DNA from: Mycobacterium sp. MBM
GTDB taxonomy: Bacteria > Actinomycetota > Actinomycetes > Mycobacteriales > Mycobacteriaceae
NCBI GenBank assembly: GCA_021648845.1
Contig: JAKJHY010000002.1
Coordinates: 310,001 to 374,000, forward strand
DNA: 64,000 bases
Direction of reading: 5' to 3'
Of this stretch, positions 1 through 11,944 are shown piece by piece. Every line of letters begins with the position of its first letter. Within the stretch, counting starts at the first letter, position 1. The notes under the pieces are model-generated. The model ran no database searches, was not told the origin of the DNA, and saw only the letters and a program-made list of their open reading frames with translations. The position numbers and the translations under genes are program-made.

Positions 1-224
1 GCCCGGAACTCGGTGGCCAGGATGCCGAGGCCGAGAAACACGATCGCCCAGCCCGGCCCCGGGTACGGGATGGCGATGATGCCCACCACCAAGACGACCG
101 TGCCGACCACGCCGACGATGATCCGGTAGCCCAGGTCGACGGCCGGGCGATCACGGAGCTTGTCGCGCCGGCGCGCCCATGACCGCGCGCGCTCGCTACG
201 CTGCCGATCGCTCCCGTCGCTCAT
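1..224 (-). CDS. PGPGW-motif small membrane protein (partial)
   Basis: The gene enters from the left edge, so its C-terminus is missing. It starts with ATG at 224, and the first 25 or so residues are strongly basic (repeated Arg, 'ARRRDKLRDR'). A hydrophobic helix follows, then the motif IPYPGPGWAIVFLGLGIL, the signature of the TIGR02611/PGPGW family of actinobacterial membrane proteins. The function of that family is not established. Position in the membrane is inferred from the hydrophobic stretches. Confidence is high for the family because the PGPGW core is intact. Confidence 0.85.
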   Translation of the reverse strand, partial: MSDGSDRQRSERARSWARRRDKLRDRPAVDLGYRIIVGVVGTVVLVVGIIAIPYPGPGWAIVFLGLGILATEFR

Positions 225-285
225 GCGATCCCCTCGCAAGCTCGGGCCTCGCATGCTGCCTGTCGATTCGCTCCGCAAGCGTCGC

Positions 286-906
286 TCATGGCTGCCCCGG
301 CTTGAGCCGGACGAACAATGCGTCCCCCTCGGTCAGCACCACGCCGTCGTCGAGCACCCGGCCGCTGACGAAGATCTTGCGACCGTCGATGCGGTCGATA
401 CCGGCGTCGACCTGCAGTTGCTTGCCGATCGGCACGATCTTGCGGTAGTCGATCCCCAGGTGCGCGGTGCGCTGGTAGGGGCTCTTGGTGAGTTTGGCGG
501 CCGTGTAGCCGAGCAGTGAATCGAACAGCAGGCCGAGGACTCCGCCGTGCACGGCGCCGTTGCGGCCGAGGTGATACCGCCGGAAACAGGCGGTGCCGCC
601 GATCCGGTCGTCCGCTGTGACGTGCAGGTCCACCGGGACCGACATGATGTTGCCGCGGTTGGGCAGGTCCATTCGCCGCCCCGACGGCGAATGCCATTCG
701 TCGGCCTCGTAGGGCGCCAGCAGCGCCGACACCTTCTCCACCAGGTCGGCGGCCTCCGAGATCACCTGGTCGGGGGCGTCCGCGGCGCGGGCGTGATCCT
801 GCAGGGTGCGCACCGCCTCGATGAAACGCCCGTAATCCGGGCCACCCCGGTCGGTGGGTTCGGGCGGGTTGAACCCGCCCCCTGTATGCACGGCACCGGT
901 TGTCAC
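286..906 (-). CDS. PaaI-type hotdog-fold thioesterase
   Basis: This 206-residue protein probably hydrolyses an acyl-CoA or similar thioester in the cytoplasm. The motif GAVHGGVLGLLFDSLLGY near residues 116-133 is the hotdog helix of PaaI/4HBT thioesterases, with HGG preceding the Asp that usually polarises catalytic water. The substrate cannot be told from sequence. It sits divergently from the DUF1990 gene at 944, with under 40 bp between the starts, so the two promoters must overlap. The N-terminal 30 residues are Gly/Pro-rich and probably flexible. Confidence 0.8.
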   Translation of the reverse strand: MTTGAVHTGGGFNPPEPTDRGGPDYGRFIEAVRTLQDHARAADAPDQVISEAADLVEKVSALLAPYEADEWHSPSGRRMDLPNRGNIMSVPVDLHVTADDRIGGTACFRRYHLGRNGAVHGGVLGLLFDSLLGYTAAKLTKSPYQRTAHLGIDYRKIVPIGKQLQVDAGIDRIDGRKIFVSGRVLDDGVVLTEGDALFVRLKPGQP

Positions 907-943
907 ACCGCCACGTTATTGCACGGATGCCATAGTGGCTGGT

Positions 944-1417
944 GTGGATCTGACCTACCCCGAAGTCGGCGCCACCCGGGGCGCGCTGCCGAGCGGCTAC
1001 CAGCACGTGCGCGTCGCCGCGGTGATCGGGCATGGGCGCGCGCGGTTCGACGAGGCCGCCGACGCCGTCCTGCACTGGGGTATGCAACGCGGGGCCGGCG
1101 TGCTGGTCGGCGCCGATACCGCCGTCGCCGGTGTCGGGGCGGAGGTGCGGGTGGGGGTGTGGCCGCTGCGCGCGCCGTGCCGGGTGGTGTACGTGGTGGA
1201 GGAGGCTGATCGGCGCGGGTTCGCCTACGGCACGCTGCCCGGGCATCCCGAGTCGGGTGAGGAATTGTTCGCGGTCCGTTACGACCCGGCCGACGGCACG
1301 GTGTACGCCGAGGTGACGGCGTTCGCGCGGCATGCCACGTGGTGGAGCCGTCTCGGCGGACCGATCACTCGGCTGGCGCAGCGGATCATCACCCGCCGCT
1401 ATCTGAAGTCCGTGTGA
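944..1417 (+). CDS. DUF1990 family protein
   Basis: A protein of about 157 residues matching the DUF1990 family: an N-terminal TYPEVGATRG segment, a central VGVWPLRAPCRVVYVVEE segment and a C-terminal AFARHATWWSRLGGP segment. The family has no settled biochemical function. Two GTG codons (935 and 944) are possible starts. I prefer 944 because CATAGT lies at the right distance for a leaderless transcript, but 935 is nearly as good. The stop at 1415-1417 abuts the stop of the convergent enoyl-CoA hydratase gene, leaving no room for a terminator. Confidence 0.75.
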   Translation: MDLTYPEVGATRGALPSGYQHVRVAAVIGHGRARFDEAADAVLHWGMQRGAGVLVGADTAVAGVGAEVRVGVWPLRAPCRVVYVVEEADRRGFAYGTLPGHPESGEELFAVRYDPADGTVYAEVTAFARHATWWSRLGGPITRLAQRIITRRYLKSV

Positions 1418-2185
1418 CTAGGTGCCGCCCTGTAGCAGCCGCGCCACGTTCGCCTTGAGTTCGGGCGTGCCGAACGTGAGTTCCTCGGCGGTGGTGGCGT
1501 AGTCCAGGGTGATCTGCACCTGACGTTCCAGCTGCATGTTGAGGATGCGTTTGGTGGACTCGACCGCCTTCTGCGGCAGCTCCAGGATCTTTTTGGCGGC
1601 GGCCACCGCCTCGCCGAGCGGATCGGCGACCACGTGATTGGCCAACCCGAGTTCCACCGCCTTCTGCGCGGGGATGCGCGCCCCGGTGAGCGCGTATTCC
1701 TTGGCCGCCAGGATGCTCATCTGCATCGGCCACACCAGCGGCCCACCGTCGGCGGCCACCAGACCGAGCTGGACGTGTGGGTCGGCGAGAAACGCCTTCT
1801 CCCCCATGTACACCACGTCCGACAGCGCCACCACGCTGCAGCCCAGACCTACGGCCGGCCCGTTGACGGCCGCGAGCACCGGGATCCGGCAGCGCACCAT
1901 GCCCATCACGATCTCGCGCCCGTCGATGATCGTCTTGGTGCGCAGGTCGACGTCCTCGCTGAGTTCCTTGATGTAGTTGAAGTCACCGCCGGCCGAAAAC
2001 GCTTTGCCCGCACCGGTGATCACCGCCACCCGGGCGGTGGGGTCCAGGCTGAGCCGGTTCCAGATTCGGGCCAGGCCCACATGCAGATCGTCGTTGACGG
2101 CGTTGAGCTCGTCGGGCCGGTTCAGCGTGATGATCCGCAGCGGGCCGTCGGCCTCGACCTGGATCTCGGTGGGCATGTCGTACAT
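1418..2185 (-). CDS. Enoyl-CoA hydratase/isomerase family protein
   Basis: A 255-residue crotonase-fold protein. The N-terminal pattern RIITLNRPDELNAVND, the GAGKAFSAGGDFNYIKE segment (first oxyanion-hole region) and AAVNGPAVGLGCSVVALSD (second oxyanion-hole region) are all present. The likely reaction is hydration of a 2-enoyl-CoA made by the acyl-CoA dehydrogenases just upstream. The ATG at 2183-2185 lies 2 bp after the stop of the 2188-3270 gene, so the three genes read as one operon. The substrate is unknown. Asp/Glu at the usual catalytic positions could not be assigned with certainty, so an isomerase role is possible. Confidence 0.88.
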   Translation of the reverse strand: MYDMPTEIQVEADGPLRIITLNRPDELNAVNDDLHVGLARIWNRLSLDPTARVAVITGAGKAFSAGGDFNYIKELSEDVDLRTKTIIDGREIVMGMVRCRIPVLAAVNGPAVGLGCSVVALSDVVYMGEKAFLADPHVQLGLVAADGGPLVWPMQMSILAAKEYALTGARIPAQKAVELGLANHVVADPLGEAVAAAKKILELPQKAVESTKRILNMQLERQVQITLDYATTAEELTFGTPELKANVARLLQGGT

Positions 2186-2187
2186 TG

Positions 2188-3270
2188 TCAAACCGCCATT
2201 CTGAGGATTCGGCCCGCGATGATGTTCTTCTGGATCTGCGAGGTGCCGCCCATGACACTCTGCGAGCGGCTGTAGAGGTAGGTGTTGAACAGGTCGGTGT
2301 CGGTGGTACCGGTCTGCGCCAGCACCGCGTGGCCCACCGACTGCTCGACCCAGGTCATCAGCAGCTTGTCGATCGAGCCTTCCGGCCCGTGTGAGATGCC
2401 GTCGAGCTGTTCGGACAACCGGCGCCGCACATGTTGCCGCAAGACCTGCACCTGCACTGTGGCCCAAGCCAATTCGTCACTGGGGGCGCCGCGGTGAGCG
2501 AGCTGATTCACCGTCTTCTCGTAGCGGGCGGCATATCCGAGGGTGGACGGCTCTCGCTCGTGCCCGACCACGGTCATCGCCAGTGCCCACCCGTCGCCGG
2601 GACGCCCGACCATCTGGCTCGCCGGCACCCGCGCCCCGTCGAAGATCACCTGACCGAATTCGTTGCTCACCCCGTTGATCATCGTCAGCGGCCGCTGCTC
2701 GATACCGGGTTGGTGCATGGAGATCAGGAACGCCGAAATGCCCTTGTGCCGCGGCACATCCTTGTCGGTGCGGGCCAGCAGCAGGCACCAGTCGGCGACA
2801 TCGGAGTAGCTCGTCCAGATCTTGTGCCCGTTGATGACGTACTCGTCGCCGTCGAGGGTGGCCGTCGTGGTCAGCGAGGCCAGATCCGATCCGGCGCCGG
2901 GCTCGGAGAAGCCTTGGCACCAGCGCTCGGTACCGTCGATCATGCCGGGCAGAAACCGTTGCTGCAGTTCCTTGCTGGCGTGCCGACCCAGCCCGGTGAC
3001 CAGGTAGCCCAGGCTCGGTCGGGGCGGTGCCCCGACCCGCGCCAGTTCCTCGTCCACGATCACGTCGTAGACCGGGGGCAGCTCCAGCCCGCCGAACTCT
3101 TTGGGCCAGGTGGCGCCGAAAAACCCTGCCGCGTGCAGTGCTTGGTGCCATTCCCCTTGACGCGCCCAGTACTCCTGGGTCGTCTTCGGGAAGGTGGGTG
3201 CCTGCTCGGCGAGCCAGGCCCGCAGGCGCTCCCGGAAGGCCAGTTCGGAGTCGGAGTCACGAAAGTCCAA
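2188..3270 (-). CDS. Acyl-CoA dehydrogenase, FadE-type (partner subunit)
   Basis: A 360-residue flavin acyl-CoA dehydrogenase with ACAD landmarks: GFSEPGAGSDLASLTT, INGHKIWTSYSDVADWCLLL (FAD/substrate loop) and the C-terminal GGTSQIQKNIIAGRIL. In canonical ACADs the residue before GT in the last motif is the catalytic Glu (YEGT); here it is Gly. This is typical of mycobacterial heteromeric FadE pairs in which the base lies elsewhere or in the partner. It overlaps the next ACAD gene by 14 bp, supporting an alpha2beta2 assembly encoded by the pair. The fatty acid, sterol or aromatic acyl substrate is unknown. Confidence 0.88.
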   Translation of the reverse strand: MDFRDSDSELAFRERLRAWLAEQAPTFPKTTQEYWARQGEWHQALHAAGFFGATWPKEFGGLELPPVYDVIVDEELARVGAPPRPSLGYLVTGLGRHASKELQQRFLPGMIDGTERWCQGFSEPGAGSDLASLTTTATLDGDEYVINGHKIWTSYSDVADWCLLLARTDKDVPRHKGISAFLISMHQPGIEQRPLTMINGVSNEFGQVIFDGARVPASQMVGRPGDGWALAMTVVGHEREPSTLGYAARYEKTVNQLAHRGAPSDELAWATVQVQVLRQHVRRRLSEQLDGISHGPEGSIDKLLMTWVEQSVGHAVLAQTGTTDTDLFNTYLYSRSQSVMGGTSQIQKNIIAGRILRMAV

Positions 3271-4135
3271 CGGAGATCTCCTTCAACGACACCGGCCACA
3301 GGCCGGTGGACACCAATACCCGCCGCAGGTAGACGTGGGCCGCACACTCCCAGGTGTTGCCGATGCCGCCGTGCACCTGAATCGACGTCTCACAGACGGT
3401 GTGTGCGGATTTCGCGCAGTACACCTTGGCGACGCGGGCCGCCTCCAGCGCGGTATCGGGTTCCTCCTCGTCGACCGCCCAGGCCGCGTACCGCAGGATG
3501 CTGACCGAGCCTTCGATGAGCACCAGGCTCTCGGCGAGCAGGTGGGCGATGGCCTGATAGGACCCGATGGCCTTGCCGTATTGTTCGCGCACCTTCGCGT
3601 AATCGCAGGCCAGATCGAATGCGCCGCGGGCCGCGCCCAGGATGTCGGCGGCGGTCACCACCAGCGCCAGCGCCCGGGCGCGCTGCGGGCCCCTCTCCCC
3701 CACCACGGCGGTGGGGCCGGACACCGGTGCCGCCCAACGGGTCAGGTCGACGCCGGGGCTGGCGTCCCCCAACTCGGCGACGGTGATGCTGTCGCCGTCG
3801 AGCCAGACGCCGCGGCGCAGCCCGCGCGCGTCGGGGGCGAGATCGCCGAAGACGACGGTGGCTTCCCCGTGCCCGAGGTCATCGGCCAGCACCGGGCCGA
3901 GGAACGGTACGTCGACCAGTCCGCGGCCGAATTCCTCGGCGACGAGCGCGACCTCCACACCGGAGGCACCGTCGGAGCGCAGTGAGCGCCAGCCGGTGGC
4001 CGCGACGGTCTTCTCCAGGCGGGCGACCCGACCGTCGTCGTCAAGTTCGCCGACCGCTCCCGGCCCGAGGTCGTCGGCCAGTTTTGCGGCCGCGTCCCGC
4101 AGTTGTTGCTGTTCACTGGTCAGCCGAACATCCAT
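3257..4135 (-). CDS. Acyl-CoA dehydrogenase, short FadE-type (partner subunit)
   Basis: A 292-residue ACAD-like protein, shorter than the usual 370-400 residues, with a degenerate middle domain. It keeps the C-terminal helical domain motifs YAKVREQYGKAIGSYQAIAH and IQVHGGIGNTWECAAHVYLRR, the latter marking the FAD-binding C-terminal region. Short, poorly conserved FadE proteins paired with a longer one form heterotetramers in mycobacterial sterol side-chain degradation; the same is inferred here. It is the first gene of the minus-strand operon, and a perfect dyad at 4157-4171 sits in its promoter region. Confidence 0.82.
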   Translation of the reverse strand: MDVRLTSEQQQLRDAAAKLADDLGPGAVGELDDDGRVARLEKTVAATGWRSLRSDGASGVEVALVAEEFGRGLVDVPFLGPVLADDLGHGEATVVFGDLAPDARGLRRGVWLDGDSITVAELGDASPGVDLTRWAAPVSGPTAVVGERGPQRARALALVVTAADILGAARGAFDLACDYAKVREQYGKAIGSYQAIAHLLAESLVLIEGSVSILRYAAWAVDEEEPDTALEAARVAKVYCAKSAHTVCETSIQVHGGIGNTWECAAHVYLRRVLVSTGLWPVSLKEISVGLS

Positions 4136-4156
4136 GAGAGGAGCCTATCCTTTCCG

Positions 4157-4171
4157 GAGAATCCAATTCTC
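4157..4171. promoter_or_regulatory. Perfect 6-3-6 dyad upstream of the acyl-CoA dehydrogenase operon
   Basis: GAGAAT-CCA-ATTCTC is a perfect inverted repeat about 20 bp upstream of the start codon at 4135, in the only intergenic space (71 bp) before the operon. It has the size and place of a dimeric repressor operator. It does not match the KstR or KstR2 motifs as I remember them. The regulator is not in this window. Confidence 0.4.
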
Positions 4172-4206
4172 ATATGGCCAGAACTTTACTACCAGACGGG
4201 CGTTTG

Positions 4207-5259
4207 TCACACCTCGGCGGCCAGCGCCCACGCTCGGTCGGCCAGTCCGCGGTAGCGGTCCCGGAACAGGTCGGTGCCCGCCCGCGCGTCGGCGGCGTTA
4301 CCGTCCAGCCCGCGCCGCCACACGCCGGCCACGATGGAGGCCAACCGGAACATCGAGAACACCACGAAGATCGGCAGATCGTCGGGAATGTCGCGGCCAG
4401 CCTGGCGGCAGTACTCGGCGACGAAGGACGACTCGTCGGGAATCCCGGTGCCCTCCAGATCCTCACCCGCCACCCCCATCAGCGGATCGGTGTCACCGGG
4501 CAGGTGATAGGTCATCGCGGCATACCCGAGATCGGCCAGCGGATGGCCGATGGTGGACAGCTCCCAGTCCAGCACCGCGACGATGCGCGGCTCGGTGGGG
4601 TGCAGCAGCACATTGCCCAACCGGAAATCGCCGTGGGCGATGCACGCCTGGTCCCCGTCGGGCAGGTGGGCGGGCAGCCACGCCGCCAACCGGTCCATCG
4701 CGGCGCAGTCCTCGACCTTCACGGTCTCCCAGGTTCTGGTCCACAACGCCACCTGGCGGGCCAGGTAACCGTCCGGCCGGCCGAAGTCGGACAGGCCGGC
4801 CGCCCGCCAGTCCACGGTGTGCAGCCGCGCCAGCACCCGGGCCAGGTCGCGGTACACCGCCGCGCGTTCGGCGGGGGTGCCGTCGCGCAGGACCCGGTCG
4901 GGGTAGATCCGGCCCGGCAGGTAATCCATCACGAAGAACGGGGTGCCCAGCACCGTCTCGTCGGTGCACATGGTGCGCATCCGCGGCACCGGCACCTCGC
5001 TGTCGGCCAGCGCCGACATCACCCGGTACTCCCTGCCGACGTCGTGCGCGCGCGGCAGCAGAGCGCCCGGCGGCTTCTTACGCAGCACGAATTCTCCTGC
5101 GGCGCTTCGTATATGAAAGGTCGGGTTGCTCTGCCCGCCCTGGAACTGGCGGATCTGCAACGGGCCGTCGATGCCGTGGGCGCCCAGATATCGGGCGAGG
5201 GCCGCCTCGTCGAAACGGTGCTGAGGCAGGACGTCGACGAGTTCGGGTACACCGGACAT
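4207..5259 (-). CDS. Phosphotransferase family protein (APH/ACAD10-like kinase)
   Basis: A 350-residue aminoglycoside-phosphotransferase-fold kinase. The catalytic loop HGDFRLGNVLLH and the metal-binding LDWELSTIGHPLADLGY are both intact, and QGGQSNPTF is the usual nucleotide-loop start of this subfamily. Members often sit beside FadE genes in actinobacteria and resemble the kinase domain of eukaryotic ACAD10/11, which phosphorylates hydroxyacyl substrates. A role in the neighbouring acyl-CoA pathway is inferred rather than shown. It lies 71 bp upstream of the ACAD operon in the same direction, and divergent from glgP. Confidence 0.82.
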   Translation of the reverse strand: MSGVPELVDVLPQHRFDEAALARYLGAHGIDGPLQIRQFQGGQSNPTFHIRSAAGEFVLRKKPPGALLPRAHDVGREYRVMSALADSEVPVPRMRTMCTDETVLGTPFFVMDYLPGRIYPDRVLRDGTPAERAAVYRDLARVLARLHTVDWRAAGLSDFGRPDGYLARQVALWTRTWETVKVEDCAAMDRLAAWLPAHLPDGDQACIAHGDFRLGNVLLHPTEPRIVAVLDWELSTIGHPLADLGYAAMTYHLPGDTDPLMGVAGEDLEGTGIPDESSFVAEYCRQAGRDIPDDLPIFVVFSMFRLASIVAGVWRRGLDGNAADARAGTDLFRDRYRGLADRAWALAAEV

Positions 5260-5341
5260 CTCGGCAGCGTCTCACATCCGTTAACCCGGCCGACGCTCAT
5301 TGCGCGCGCGATGTGCACGAACCCCTGCCAGACTTCTGGTC

Positions 5342-7840
<2,499 letters not shown>

Positions 7841-7849
7841 ACCGTAGGC

Positions 7850-10228
7850 ATGGCTACCTCGACACCACTGGCACCGCTCTCCGACGCCGACGTCACCGCG
7901 CTCGATGCCTACTGGCGGGCCGCCAACTACCTCTCCGTCGGCCAGATCTACCTGCTGGACAACCCGCTGCTGCGCGAGCCGCTGGTGCCCGAACACGTCA
8001 AACCTCGTCTGCTCGGGCACTGGGGCACCACGCCGGGCCTCAACCTGCTGTATGCGCACCTGAACCGGGTGATCAGGCAACGCGACGCCGACGTCGTCTA
8101 CGTCACCGGCCCGGGCCACGGCGGGCCCGGCCTGGTGGCCAACGCGTATCTGGAGGGCACCTACTCCGAGGTGTACACCGGGATCGCCGAGAACACCGAG
8201 GGGCTTCGGAGGCTGTTCCGCCAGTTCTCGTTCCCCGGCGGCATCCCCAGCCACGTGGCGCCGGAGACCCCGGGTTCGATCCACGAGGGCGGCGAGCTCG
8301 GCTACGCGCTGGTGCACGCCTACGGCGCCGCGTTCGACAACCCGGACCTGGTGGTGGCCGCGGTCGTCGGCGATGGCGAAGCCGAGACTGGCCCGTTGGC
8401 GGCCAGCTGGCATTCCAACAAGTTCCTGGACCCGGTGCGCGACGGCGCGGTGCTGCCGATCCTGCACCTCAACGGCTACAAGATCGCCAACCCCACGGTG
8501 CTGGCCCGCATCCCGGCCGAGGAGCTGGAGTCGCTGATGCGCGGCTACGGGTATGTGCCGATCACCGTCGCCGGCGACGATCCGGTCGATGTGCATCGGC
8601 AATTGGCGGCCGCGCTCGATGACGCGTTCGACCAGATCGGGGCGATCCAGCGGGCGGCGCGGGTGGACGGCCAGACCGGGCGCCCGCTCTGGCCGATGAT
8701 CATCCTGCGCACCCCGAAGGGTTGGACCGGACCCCGTGAGGTCGACGGTAAGAAGGTCGAGGGCACCTGGCGATCGCACCAGGTGCCGCTGTCGGGGACC
8801 CGCACCGACGCCGAGCATCTGAGGGCGCTTGAGGCGTGGATGCGCAGCTACCGGCCCGAGGAGTTGTTCGACGAGAGCGGCGCGCTGCGACCGGAGCTGC
8901 GGGCGCTGGCACCGGTGGGCGACCGGCGGATGAGCGCCAACCCACATGCCAACGGCGGGCTGCTGCTGCGCGAGCTCGACCTGCCCCCGATCGCCGACTA
9001 CGCCGTCGAGGTGCAGAGTCCGGCCGCCGGCACCGGCGAGGCCACCAGGGTGCTGGGCACCTATTTGCGCGATGTGATCGCCCGCAACGGTGACAACTTC
9101 CGGTTGATGGGCCCCGACGAGACGGCGTCCAACCGCTTGTCCGCGGTGTTCGAGGTCACCGACAAGGCTTGGCAGGCAGAGCAATCCGTCGACGACGAAC
9201 AGCTCTCACCGGATGGCCGGGTGATGGAGGTGCTCTCCGAGCACATGTGTCAGGGCTGGCTGGAGGGCTACCTGCTGACCGGCAGGCACGGCCTGTTCAG
9301 CTGCTATGAGGCGTTCGTCCATATCGTCGACTCGATGGCCAACCAGCACGCCAAGTGGCTGGCCACCACGAACGCACTGCCCTGGCGCAGGCCGATTGCG
9401 TCACTGAACTATCTGCTCACCTCCCATGTGTGGCGCCAGGATCACAACGGTGCGTCGCACCAGGATCCGGGTTTCATCGATCACATCGCCAACAAGCGCC
9501 CCGAGGTGGTCCGGGTGTATCTGCCGCCGGACGCCAACTGCCTGCTCTCGGTGGCCGATCATTGCCTGCGCAGCCGTCAGTACATCAATGTCATCGTCGC
9601 CGGTAAACAGCCGGCGCTGAATTACCTGACCATGGATGAGGCCATCGCGCACTGCACGCGCGGTGCCGGCATCTGGGAGTGGGCCGGCTCGGAGCGCGCG
9701 ACCGGCGGCCCCGACGTGGTGCTGGCCTGCGCCGGAGACATCCCCACACTGGAAACCCTTGCCGCGGCGGACATTCTGCGCCGCAGGCTGCCCGACCTCG
9801 CGGTCCGGGTGGTCAACGTGGTGGACATCATGCGGTTGCAGCCGCAGTCCGAGCACCCGCATGGCATGACCGATCGCGAGTTCGATGCGCTGTTCACCAC
9901 CGACCGCCCGATCATCTTCGCCTACCACGGCTATCCGTGGCTGATCCACCGGCTGGCCTACCGGCACGCCAACCACAGTCAGTTGCACGTCCGCGGTTTC
10001 AAGGAGCGCGGCACCACCACCACGCCGTTCGACATGGTGATGCTCAACGACCTGGACCGGTTCCATCTCGTGATGGATGTGATCGACCGGGTCGACGGGC
10101 TGGGCAGCAATGCCGCCGGTCTGCGGCAGGAAATGGTGGATGCCCGGCTGGCCGCCCGACGGTACACCCGCGAGCACGGTGAGGACGACCCGGCCATCTC
10201 GGGCTGGACCTGGGAGCGTCTCGACTGA
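7850..10228 (+). CDS. xfp: Phosphoketolase family protein (Xfp)
   Basis: A 792-residue thiamine-diphosphate enzyme that cleaves xylulose-5-phosphate or fructose-6-phosphate with phosphate to acetyl-phosphate plus a triose or tetrose phosphate. The phosphoketolase signatures EGGELGYAL (near residue 145) and [15 protein letters not shown] (ThDP site) are present, and the C-terminal domain ends in the usual [14 protein letters not shown] tail. It starts 9 bp after glgP, so translation is probably coupled. Together they give a route from glycogen to acetyl-phosphate. No ackA or pta is seen in the window. Use of one or both sugar phosphates cannot be read from sequence. Confidence 0.95.
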   Translation: MATSTPLAPLSDADVTALDAYWRAANYLSVGQIYLLDNPLLREPLVPEHVKPRLLGHWGTTPGLNLLYAHLNRVIRQRDADVVYVTGPGHGGPGLVANAYLEGTYSEVYTGIAENTEGLRRLFRQFSFPGGIPSHVAPETPGSIHEGGELGYALVHAYGAAFDNPDLVVAAVVGDGEAETGPLAASWHSNKFLDPVRDGAVLPILHLNGYKIANPTVLARIPAEELESLMRGYGYVPITVAGDDPVDVHRQLAAALDDAFDQIGAIQRAARVDGQTGRPLWPMIILRTPKGWTGPREVDGKKVEGTWRSHQVPLSGTRTDAEHLRALEAWMRSYRPEELFDESGALRPELRALAPVGDRRMSANPHANGGLLLRELDLPPIADYAVEVQSPAAGTGEATRVLGTYLRDVIARNGDNFRLMGPDETASNRLSAVFEVTDKAWQAEQSVDDEQLSPDGRVMEVLSEHMCQGWLEGYLLTGRHGLFSCYEAFVHIVDSMANQHAKWLATTNALPWRRPIASLNYLLTSHVWRQDHNGASHQDPGFIDHIANKRPEVVRVYLPPDANCLLSVADHCLRSRQYINVIVAGKQPALNYLTMDEAIAHCTRGAGIWEWAGSERATGGPDVVLACAGDIPTLETLAAADILRRRLPDLAVRVVNVVDIMRLQPQSEHPHGMTDREFDALFTTDRPIIFAYHGYPWLIHRLAYRHANHSQLHVRGFKERGTTTTPFDMVMLNDLDRFHLVMDVIDRVDGLGSNAAGLRQEMVDARLAARRYTREHGEDDPAISGWTWERLD

Positions 10229-10230
10229 CG

Positions 10231-11340
10231 CTACGGCGCCCGGACGGCTGTCGGCGCGTCCCCGGCCTTCACCAGCGTCACCTGCGGCCGGTCCGGAACG
10301 GCGTCGGACAGGAACCACCGGAACGCCAGGTTGCCGCGGGGGTAACCAAGTGTGGTCAGCGAATTCGGATGCTCCGTCATACCGCGGGACAGCACCACGG
10401 TCACCGAGCCGTCGCCGTTGGGGACCGCGGTGTGCCCGTTGACCGAACTGCGCGCGTCCCGCACCCCGGGCACCGCCATGAACTGGTTCCACACCACCAG
10501 ATTCCAGAATCGGCAGTTCGGTGGCCGGTGGGTGATCACCAGCGCCTCGTCCTCGGCGAGATCGAAGCTGCCGTAGGCGTAGCAGGCGTCGCGCGCCGAC
10601 CAGCCGAAGTTGGCATCCGGCACCCGGTAGGGTGCGGCGAAATCGTTGGCCGCCATCGCCGTTTGGTGTCCGAGTTGGTGGGCGTCGGCGTTTCGGACCC
10701 CGACGGCCAGCGGCAGGATCGCGAACATGGTGCGCATCCAGGCCGCACTCGCGCGCAGCGCCGACGCCGTCTCGGCGTCGCCGTGCCGAAACGGTTCGGG
10801 CTGCTCCAGCGCTTCGATGCGCCAGGTGACCGCCCTGCCGGTGTGCGGGTCGACTTGGTAGTCGCGGGTCATCAGGACCGCGGCGTCGGGCTGCGGGCCG
10901 AATTCGAAGGTGAAGTTTCCGTCGGCGTCGATATCGAGGTCTTCGTCGCGGAACAGCGCGACGATGCGGTCCGACCACGCGCCGGGTGCCGGTTCGTTGT
11001 AGGCGGTGACCGAGAAGTACACGCTGTCACCGCGATTGCCGCTGATCCGGTAGCGGCGTTGCGGATCGACCGGGCAGATGTAGTAGATGGCATCGGTGTT
11101 GTCTCCGCCCCAGCGGCGATCGGGGCGCCACGGTGAGTTGACTTCCAGCCACTGCGGGCGGCTGGGGTCGGCGAACAGGTAGGTGTCCAGCGCGACCCCC
11201 AGGGTGGTGGCCAGCATGCGGTACCCGTCGGCGATCTGGCGGTCGTCGGTGACGGCTTTGTCGCCCTCCAGGAAGGAGCGGTCCAGATCGCGCAGGGTGT
11301 CGAGCAATTCCCGCCAGGCGGTGGTGGATTCATGGTTCAT
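10231..11340 (-). CDS. DUF1214 domain-containing protein
   Basis: A 369-residue soluble protein of the DUF1214 type. The C-terminal third carries the family pattern: NFGWSARDACYAYGSFDL, DEALVITHRPPNCRFWNLVVW and a final LGYPRGNLAFRWFLSD. There is no signal peptide. The biochemical role is not established, although many mycobacterial copies lie beside sulfotransferase genes, as here (11941). Its start overlaps the stop of the TetR gene by 4 bp (ATGA), so the two form an operon. It is convergent with xfp, with 2 bp between stops. Confidence 0.75.
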   Translation of the reverse strand: MNHESTTAWRELLDTLRDLDRSFLEGDKAVTDDRQIADGYRMLATTLGVALDTYLFADPSRPQWLEVNSPWRPDRRWGGDNTDAIYYICPVDPQRRYRISGNRGDSVYFSVTAYNEPAPGAWSDRIVALFRDEDLDIDADGNFTFEFGPQPDAAVLMTRDYQVDPHTGRAVTWRIEALEQPEPFRHGDAETASALRASAAWMRTMFAILPLAVGVRNADAHQLGHQTAMAANDFAAPYRVPDANFGWSARDACYAYGSFDLAEDEALVITHRPPNCRFWNLVVWNQFMAVPGVRDARSSVNGHTAVPNGDGSVTVVLSRGMTEHPNSLTTLGYPRGNLAFRWFLSDAVPDRPQVTLVKAGDAPTAVRAP

Positions 11341-11912
11341 GTGCTGATACCTCTCACGATGAGGGTGGCGGTGCGCTCGATCCAGGCATCGTCGGGAACG
11401 GCGCCGCGGGCGAGTATCGCCACCAAGGTGATACCGGCGATCGATTCGGCCAGATCCGTGGCGGTGACCTCGGCGCGCAGCTCACCGCGGCGCACGGCGG
11501 CCTGCAGGTACTCGCCGAGACCGCGCACGATGATGTCACCGAAACGTTCCAGTAGGGCGTTGTGCAGCGTCGGGTCGGCGGCCATCTCGCCGATCAGCCC
11601 GGGCAGTGCCGCGCGGGCGGCGGGGGTGGCGAACACGGTCAGTGTGCGTCGCACCATCTCCCGGATATCACCGAACAGCATTCCGGTGTGCGGCAATTCG
11701 GTGCCGGCATCCAGCGGGAACACCGCTTCGTGCACCAGTGCGGCCTTGCTGGGCCAGCGTCGGTAGATGGCGGGCTTGCTGGTGCCGGCACGGGTGGCGA
11801 TGGCACCGACGGTCAGCTCGGCGTAGGGCAGCTCGCCGATCAGCTCGACGGTGGCGCGCAGCACGGCGTCGTCGATCCGCGGGTTACGGGGTCGGCCAAT
11901 CTCTGTCGTCAT
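11337..11912 (-). CDS. TetR/AcrR family transcriptional regulator
   Basis: A 191-residue regulator. The N-terminal domain has the TetR helix-turn-helix TVGAIATRAGTSKPAIYRRW near residues 34-53; the rest is a helical ligand-binding domain of the TetR_C type. I chose ATG 11912 (MTTEIGRPRN). An in-frame GTG at 11924 would add four residues. It is divergent from the sulfotransferase gene and in operon with the DUF1214 gene, so it probably controls both from the dyad at 11921-11944. The ligand is unknown. Confidence 0.88.
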   Translation of the reverse strand: MTTEIGRPRNPRIDDAVLRATVELIGELPYAELTVGAIATRAGTSKPAIYRRWPSKAALVHEAVFPLDAGTELPHTGMLFGDIREMVRRTLTVFATPAARAALPGLIGEMAADPTLHNALLERFGDIIVRGLGEYLQAAVRRGELRAEVTATDLAESIAGITLVAILARGAVPDDAWIERTATLIVRGIST

Positions 11913-11920
11913 TACGAAAC

Positions 11921-11944
11921 TCACAGTAACATAAGTCGCTGTGA
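11921..11944. promoter_or_regulatory. Dyad and leaderless promoter between TetR and sulfotransferase genes
   Basis: TCACAG (11921-11926) and CTGTGA (11939-11944) form a perfect inverted repeat with a 12-bp spacer. Between them, TAACAT (11927-11932) is a -10 hexamer placed so that transcription would start at about the GTG at 11941. An operator over this promoter would suit autoregulation by the TetR protein at 11337-11912. Confidence 0.45.
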
